Below, piece by piece: positions 56,695-64,000 of a DNA stretch of 64,000 nt. Under the pieces are notes generated by a model that was given only the letters and a program-made list of their open reading frames with translations, did not search any database and had not been told where the DNA came from. The position numbers and the translations under genes were made by a program. Each line of letters starts with the position of its first letter. Position 1 is the stretch's first letter. The DNA lies in contig NW_020194619.1 in assembly GCF_002865645.1 (NCBI RefSeq), positions 2,020,442-2,084,441 on the forward strand, written 5' to 3'. This DNA is from Hyaloscypha bicolor E. Its lineage: Eukaryota > Ascomycota > Leotiomycetes > Helotiales > Hyaloscyphaceae.

Positions 56695-57685
56695 TCAATT
56701 CCCTAAATACTAAAACTAATAGAAAAATCCTATTTAGAGTCCGAAATAATAAAATAATTAGAATTCTTCTCTATTAGCTAATCTAATTTCTTTTTAATAT
56801 ATCTAAAATAAAACTTATTACTTTTAAATAGTCTTATTTTATACTTCCAAACTTACTTAAAAGCAATTCAAATTTACTTAGCTATATTTTTATACTAAAT
56901 CCGATATAGCTCTCTATATTAATTAGTATCTGCCTTTAATTATTACTTAATTTCTGCCTTTATTACTAGATATTAAGAAGGCTTATTATAGTAAACTATA
57001 TTATAAATTATACTAATATATTTCAAATAAATAGCTTTTTTAAATTTTATATTATTTGTAGTATTTTTAAATTAACTTTTAATAGAAGAAGAAAGCTCTA
57101 GATAAGAGGCTTTAATAATCTTATAAAAGACTTCATTTTTATATATTCTATTTTTAATAGTAACTAGATTTATTAGAATTATAATAAAAGGTCTATTAAA
57201 TAGTAAATTATTATTAAGCTATTTTTTGGTTTCTATATTATTCGAGAATTATTATTTACCTATAATTTCAGACTTGTAAATTATCTAGCTAAAAGGCATT
57301 TATTTATTTAGTTAAATAGATTATATTTGAAGTCTTTTTTTCTATTACCTTTAATAAATATTTACTTATTTCTTTTATTACTTCCGGCTTAAAATTATTA
57401 GAAATAAAGAAATAATTAATATCTTTAAAAAACTTCTTACTAAAGATAATAGCCTTTTTATAGTTTATAAGAAAAATATAGCTAATATTCTAATACTTTT
57501 TACTAAAATAGAATTTGTTATTTAAAGCTTTAATAATAGCTAGATCTTTAGTATTACCTTTATATTAATTATAATTAATATTTCCAGAAGTATAATATTA
57601 GGCTAGCTAAAAATAAGTAATTAGATAAATAGAATACTTATTTAATACCTTATAAAATCTGAGCTATATTAATAGATTTATTATT

Positions 57686-57808
57686 TATTAGTTTACTAGA
57701 AATATATAATACTATTATATATTTATAAAATACTATTTATATTAAAGTTAGTAAAGTTATTATTTAGAAGTAAGAATTATAGTATTATAGTATTAATATA
57801 TAATTCCT
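57686..57808 (-). repeat. Copia LTR start, left copy
   Basis: TATTAGTTTACTAGAAATAT and the following sequence match 63878-64000 nearly base for base, apart from small indels and transitions. The full LTR probably extends well beyond 57808. Confidence 0.82.
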
Positions 57809-58100
57809 AAATCTGCTAAGCCTAATAGGAACTAGCTACTAGTTAAGTCACCTATATAATATAAGGTTATATAATTATTACTTATTATTTATATCTTATT
57901 ATCTCTAGTTACTTTTATATTATATAACTATATTATATAACTATTAAGAACTATAGTTATACTAATACTAAAACCTTTCTAAAAAAACGCGAAAAACAGA
58001 AAAATAGTACTTTTCTCTAATTATATATAAATTCTCTAATTTGGTCTAGTATTAGATCTCCCAAATACTTTACATATCTATATTACTTTTTAAGGTTTTA

Positions 58101-58136
58101 GTTATATATTAAAGGCTATAGCCTTTTGCACGTAAC
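58101..58136. repeat. 36-bp palindrome, copy 5 (left end region of copia)
   Basis: GTTATATATTAAAGGCTATA then GCCTTTTGCACGTAAC. The right arm appears unmutated and shows what the arms probably looked like before RIP. Confidence 0.75.
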
Positions 58137-58439
58137 TTCCTCTCTTATAATATTCTCTTATCCCATATATTTATATTCCCTAATTCGGTCTAGTACTAGA
58201 TACTTAGATACTAGATACTAAAGAAATCTCTATATATATTCTTCTATCCTATATATCTATTTCCTGCTCTATTTATATTTGACTTATTTCTTTATATCTA
58301 ACTATATAGTATTTATATTAATAAGGTACTTAAGGGTATTTAATAGCTTTAATTTTATTATAAAGTCGGTAGAATTCGATTCTCTTTTAATTTACTTGAC
58401 TTCTATAATCTCTTATTATTTATATATTTAGTAAAGGTA

Positions 58440-61400
58440 TATTATATTAATTATTAGGTATTTCTCTCGAATAGTACCTAATTTAATAAGGCATTTATAT
58501 AATAACTTCGAATCCGTATAAATAACTAGTAGTAATTCTATTTCTAGTACTTTATTAATTATAGATTTAACTAAAGTGCCTATATTAAAACCGTAAGCTA
58601 TACTATAGAGTTCCGAAGCTAGAATACTTCTAGTAACTCTTTTATATTTAGTAGAGAACTAGTAAATAATATTAGTATATCTAGTTCTATTTACTAGAAC
58701 TAGAATAGATCCGATTTAAAAGAAGATATCTTTATTATTTGTAAATAAAGTATTTATAAAAATAATTAAATATAAGAATTCTTTTACTAGTTTTATAAAT
58801 CTTAGTTCTCTAGTAATATTCTTAATTTACTATTAAATATACTTATTAAATGCCTTTATATTAGTTTCCGAGAGTTTTATAGCTTAAGTAGTAATTAATA
58901 GATTATATAAAGCTTCTAGTTAATAGACTAATATAATATATATTTCTCTAGTATATTAAATAATATATTAGTTCTTAATAAAAAGATTTTAATAAATAGT
59001 ACCCCTATTACTTATAATAGTAATATTTTTTATAGAAATAATTCGGAGGTTTTTATATTAATATTTTTATATAAGAGTAATTCTAGTAGTAGTTATATAA
59101 ATAATACTTTTATTAAACTTGAGATTATAGTTAAAAGTAAGGGATTTATATTTCTTAGTTAAGAACTTAGTCTTATAAAGCTTTAGTTACTTTACTTTTA
59201 CAAAATTATTAGTTCTAATAAATAAGGTATTATTAGTTTAAAGGCTAATAATTCCGAAGGATTACTTACTATAAAAGAGGCAAGAATTATAAGTTAACTA
59301 TTCTATAGAAAGCTTATTAATATAATAGAAATAGTAAGTTTTAAACTAGTAATTTCTAGTTTCCGGTATACTATATAATAGTTTTATAACTTTTAGAATA
59401 GAATTATTCTTTAGATTTAGCTTTTTAGTAAGCTTATAAAATGAGTTAATATAGAAATTATAATTAAGTAAAGTTATTAATTAGATATAAGCTTATAAGA
59501 TATTATATAAATATAATTCTATAATATCTATTATTATAGTAGTAATAATTATATTAATACTATATATTTCTTACTATTATTATAGGCTTAGATAATTAGT
59601 TTTAACTTCTTAAGCTCTTTCTCTATATTTTTATTTTTAATCTTATTAATAAACCGGGAGTTAAAGATATATACTTCCTTTAATACCTGAAATCTAGAAA
59701 TAACCTTAAATATATTCTTTTCTAAAAGGCTAGTAACTTTAATTTAATAGAAATTCTTATATAGTTTATTATCCTATAGAAATACTATAATATCCGGAAT
59801 CTTATAAAGGTATTCTCTGCTATACTTTAATAGAATAATAGGAATAGCAGAAGAAATTATAGCTATATTACTTTTAGCTTTATTATTAGATTCGAAAACA
59901 GGTTTAGATTCGGGGCTATTAGTAATAACCTTAATATCCCCTATATAAAAGGGCTTTACGGAAATTAAATAAAAGGTAGTATTACTATATAGTAGAGCTA
60001 GTATATAGTTCTTTCTATTAATAGCTACTAGCTTATATAATTTATTTCAATTACTAGATTAACTAGTATTTCTTTTATACTAAATAAGAATATTCAAATT
60101 CAGGAATAGTTTATAAATATTAGTAATACTAGAGCTATTTCGGGTATTTAAAGTATTTGTAATTTAATATCTAGCTTAAAGCTTCTAAATTTCTACTATT
60201 ACCTTCTTAAATACTACTAATTACTATAATATAGTAAATAATAAAGTATTATATTCGGTTATTTAAGATAAAATACTATAAACTAAAAGAATTAAAATAA
60301 TATTATTAGGTCTTATAAAGTTATTAATAGCCTTAAAAGCTATTTAGAATATAGTATCTTTATTAATTCTATTAATTTTAGCTATAATAATAAGATAAAT
60401 ATATTAAATTAGGCTATAATAGTATTTTATAATTCTAATAAAGTTATAAGCTTTTATAGAAATAATCTTAATCTTAATTCCTATAGTATTTACAAGCTAA
60501 ATAAACTTCTTACTAGTAAACTACTTTCTAGTATCTACTATAATCTAATTAGAAGAGCCTAAATAGTTATTAATTTAGTATTATTTAAGTATATTTCAGA
60601 TATATATTATATTAATATTTTAGAACTATTAGCCGGCTTAATATTAAGTACCTTTATTAATAATATAAAGTATAGGCTTACTAGAAATATAGAAAATATT
60701 AATAATAATAGAATAGTTAAAGCTAATATTATTTCTTAGATTAAACTTGAATTATTTAAATAATTAGCTATATTTCTAGTATTACTTATAATATTTTATA
60801 AGATATTTAAGGGCTTTTATATTAATATTATAGCCTGTTTATTCTAGTATATTTCGGAGCTTACTAATAAATAAATAACTAAAATAATAGTATAAATATT
60901 ATAATTTAATCTTTATAAGTAGGAATTATAAGTAAAGAATTTGAAAATAAAGTTTTATAGTATAATATTCTAAAGCAGGAAAGAATATCTAAAATATTAT
61001 ATTATAAATATATATTTTCTAGTAAAAATAATAAAATAATTAGTAAGATTATTAAAGTAGACCTCTAGCTTATTTATATTAGCTAAACTAAATAAAAATA
61101 AAGTTTTTAAAAATATAATATAGAATTATATTTATCTAATTAGTATACTTACTATTATAAATCTAATAGAAAATATAAATCCGATTTTAAACTAGATATT
61201 AACTTAATCTTTAGTAATTTTATTAAGTTTAATACTATTATTAGTTTATAATAAAGCTTGAAATTAGTTAGAACTAGTAATTAAATATCTAGAGGCTCTA
61301 GTATTAATTATAACTTTATAAAAGTAGTTAGTATTATATTTTAATATATTATTAATTATAAAAGTCTAGATATCTTCTATTAAGGGTTTAATAGGCTCTA

Positions 61401-63870
61401 ATATATAGTTTTTGCTTATTATCTAATATATAAGGAAAAGAGAAGTAAGATTATTTATAAGGATATTAGCTATAGTTATTAGTAAAATAGAAGTAGTAGA
61501 AATAGCTAAAATGCTCTTAACTAAAATAAAGTAAAAATCTGAGTAATATTTCTCTTCTTTATTTATTTCTACTAATAAAGCCTTAAAAGTATTATTTACT
61601 AGTTTATTTTTACTACTTTTATTACTCTTTTTATCTTTAGCTTTAGTAATATACTATATATAAATACTACTAAAGTATTTATTAAAGTTATAAGTATTTC
61701 GGGATCTGAACTAATAGATATTTCTATTTTTAAATCAAGCCTTCTTAGCCTTTTATTTCTCTAATATATATTTCTATAAGTAGTATTCGGGTTTCTTATA
61801 TATAAAATACAACTTCGGGATATAATTATTATAATTATAGAACTTAAAGTAGTTATTATAGGTTTCGAAGTTATAACTGGATTTATATTAATAATTTCCA
61901 AAAAAAATAATAGCTTAGAGAGTTCTAAGAATAGTATTATTAATTAGTAAAAAAGGTTTCGGGATTAGCTTATTATTTGCTCTTATATATAATAATAAAT
62001 AACTAGAGCTTATTAATAAGCTAGCCGAGATTTATAGAAGGGTCTAAGATTATATATTTATATGTCCGGGAGCCTTAGTAAGAAATAATAATTTTATTAT
62101 AAAGAAATTCGGTATTTTATAAATTAGGTATAAAACTATATTATAGTTAATATAGTTTATTAATTAGTAGTTAAATAGTTTTAAAGGTTGTTTTTTCCGG
62201 GAATTTAGCTATTATAGAAGCTAATATAATAGTATTTCATATATCTAAATTTTAATATTTAAATTCAGGGCCTTTAAAGAAGTTATAAATATTAATATAA
62301 GCTTCTTTATATATATATTAAGAGAACTAGTTACTATAGAAGTAGTCTTGAGCTAGTTCCTTTAGTATAATAGGAAAAGCTTGTATTAGTACCTCTTATA
62401 AAAGTTCTATATATTAGTAGATATTAAGGAAAATAGTAAGTTTATAATTAAAATTACTATTAGATTTATTATACTTTTACTTTTTAGTATAAATCTTAGT
62501 AACTTCCCTAATAAGTCTTATAATTAAAGGTAATTAGAAAGTATTTAAATATGGTTATAGTAGTAGTAATAGGGCTAGTAGAAGTAATAGGGCTAGTAGA
62601 AGTAATAGGGCTAGTAGGAATAATAGAGCTAGTAGGAGTAATAGAGCTAGTAGAAGTAATAGAGCTAGTAGAAGTAATAGAGCTAGTAGAAATATACTAT
62701 TTGCTTCTAGAGCTTTTATACTAGTATATAAATCTGGTAGAAATATAGGATATAGAGATAAAGGAAGTAGTAGAAAAGGTAATAGTATAGGAATATTAAA
62801 GATAATAGGTTCTAGATACTTGTTCTTTATAAGAGTAATAAAACCTAATAGGATTAGTTTCTTAATAAGGTCTAGTCTAGCTATTAATAGATCCTTATTT
62901 ATCTAGATATACTATATATCTTTCTTAATAATAGAAAGCAGGATAGTTATAATAATAAGAATACTAGTATTCTATTATATATATATATACTATTATACTA
63001 AAGGACCTTATATAGATATAGTATCTCCGGGAATTCAAGTTTATTAAAGTTCCTTTAATAAGTAAAGTTCTTAAAGTTATATTTAAATAGCTCCCAAAGA
63101 TTATTATTAACTATTTTATAGAGAATATATTAAAATAGCTTAGTATTTAAGAACTCAGATATCTTATATACTATAGTAATATCTAGATTAATTCTATGTC
63201 TCTATTTCATTACTATTTCCTTGAAATTATTAGTTCCTATAAGAATAGAATAATTGGATTAGATAGATCTAATAAAGGAATTATCTGCTATAATAGGTTC
63301 TACTATTATATATTCTATAGGCTTATACCTAGTTTGAGGTATAGTAATTTATAAGAAGAATAGATTCGTAAAAAGAAAAGTAGTTTATAAGATAGGTAAG
63401 TAGGAATTATTATATTCGAGATAAAATTTTTATTTATAATAAGAAATTTAGGAAGTGAAATTTAAGAAATAAAATATCGAGATTCCGGGAGAACTTAATA
63501 GTTCTGAAACTCAAGAGCCCTAGATATTTAGGTAGTTATAAGGAGAGTGATTTTTTATAAAGAAAGTAGTTTTATAGGAGAGTTAGATAATTAAATAGCT
63601 AACTATTTAGTAGTTAGTAAGAATTAGTATCTTTTCTCCCTATAGAACCGAATTATAGGTAAAGGTAACTATTATTTCCCCTTTTTAATATAGCTTAGTT
63701 GGGCCTTAGTAAGATTAAATATCTTTTTCTTTCTATAGAACCGAATTATAGGTAAAGATAATTAATAGTTATTCCCTCTTTAATATAGAATAATAGCTTT
63801 ACTCCCAAAGAACCGAATCTTAAATAAGTATAGCTTAATTCTTCTTACTATCTAATCTATATATATAAAC
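58440..63870 (-). pseudogene. Degenerate copia polyprotein
   Basis: The 3' end of the frame (58780-58440, minus) reads ISSQIGSILVLVN, then KRVTRSILASELYSIAYGFN and, further on, YTDSKLLYKCLIKLGT. These are the RNase H landmarks of fungal Ty1/copia elements, including the Asp-Ser-Lys motif. Further upstream the frames are full of RIP-type stops, and I did not place RT or integrase exactly. The 18-bp minisatellite at 62567-62692 would encode a Thr/Ser/Pro-rich linker. Confidence 0.75.
62567..62692 (-). repeat. 18-bp minisatellite, seven units, inside copia
   Basis: Seven contiguous 18-bp units of the form TAATAGRGCTAGTAGRAG. The length is a multiple of three, so the copia frame would be kept; one minus-strand frame gives repeats of TSPITS/TSSITS. 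Confidence 0.88.
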
Positions 63871-63877
63871 TAATTAG

Positions 63878-64000
63878 TATTAGTTTACTAGAAATATATA
63901 GTACTATTATATAATTATGAAATACTATTTATATAAGTTAGTAAAGTTATTATTTAGAAGTAATAATTATAGTATTATAGTATTAATATATAATCCCTAA
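63878..64000 (-). repeat. Copia LTR start, right copy (cut by window end)
   Basis: Same sequence as 57686-57808; continues beyond the window. Confidence 0.82.

Larger units (their letters stand above)
56392..57685 (-). mobile_element. Second gypsy-3 copy, left end (LTR plus 3' interior)
   Basis: The LTR 56392-56694 (303 bp) is followed by about 990 bp matching 17605-18610 closely. The match ends at 57685, where the copia LTR begins. The rest of this copy is presumably to the right of the copia element, outside the window. Confidence 0.82.
57686..64000 (-). mobile_element. Ty1/copia element, RIP-inactivated, right end outside window
   Basis: The first about 120 bp (57686-57808) recur at 63878-64000, which marks the starts of two LTR copies; the right one runs off the window. 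The interior reads on the minus strand. Near its 3' end (58780-58440) is an RNase H domain of copia type. The element lies inside a gypsy-3 copy. The inner edge of the left LTR is not determined. Confidence 0.82.

Noticed and set aside
62567..62692. CRISPR-like array
   Set aside because: 18-bp units are contiguous without spacers; this is a minisatellite in a eukaryotic retroelement.
12490..64000. AT-rich DNA as mitochondrial sequence
   Set aside because: Contains Ty3/gypsy and Ty1/copia LTR elements with RIP-type stops and no mitochondrial genes; it is nuclear heterochromatin.

Overview
The window looks like nuclear DNA of a filamentous ascomycete (Pezizomycotina). Introns are short (45-67 bp) with GT..AG ends and CTNAC/CTAAT-like branch sites. 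The genes include fungal-only architectures (GH16+WSC+GPI wall protein, a fungal F-box-like protein). Two long AT-dominated blocks hold retrotransposons damaged by what looks like repeat-induced point mutation (RIP): reading frames stay aligned with transposon proteins but are full of TAA/TAG where the families have Gln, and most changes are C->T or G->A.

Layout. (A) 1-12.4 kb, normal composition. A DUF92/TMEM19 membrane protein (+, 570-1807, two introns) converges on a 1222-residue coiled-coil protein (-, 1968-5636). Upstream of that on the same strand is a smaller protein with a related TPR-like segment (-, 6048-7016). A 229-bp MITE with 43-bp inverted ends and TA duplications sits at 7608-7836. 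A six-exon secreted, GPI-type GH16 glucanase with a WSC domain follows (+, 9361-12183). (B) 12.5-45.2 kb, AT-rich. A GC-normal, non-coding LTR-flanked element lies at 13285-14909. An old minus-strand Ty3/gypsy element (gypsy-3, outer LTRs 17303 and 44126) contains two whole gypsy elements: gypsy-1 (+, 19907-26539, chromodomain type) and gypsy-2 (-, 30727-37768). (C) 45.2-48.8 kb, a GC-normal island with two genes: a 588-residue F-box-like protein (+, 45751-47517) and a spliced membrane protein (-, 47694-48524, 5' end unresolved). (D) 48.8-64 kb, AT-rich again. A minus-strand gypsy-4 is split inside its reverse transcriptase by a second GC-normal non-coding LTR element (50731-52080) with a clear GCTTT target duplication. 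A second gypsy-3 copy starts at 56392 and is interrupted at 57686 by a Ty1/copia element (-) that runs past the window end.

The best candidate for something undescribed is a 36-bp hairpin-forming palindrome present five times in three unrelated contexts: gypsy-3 LTRs, gypsy-3 interior and the left end of the copia element. The two short non-coding LTR elements that stayed GC-normal inside RIP-damaged DNA are the next most interesting. I saw no rRNA, tRNA or CRISPR array. Intron positions, LTR limits and domain positions were read by eye, without database searches.
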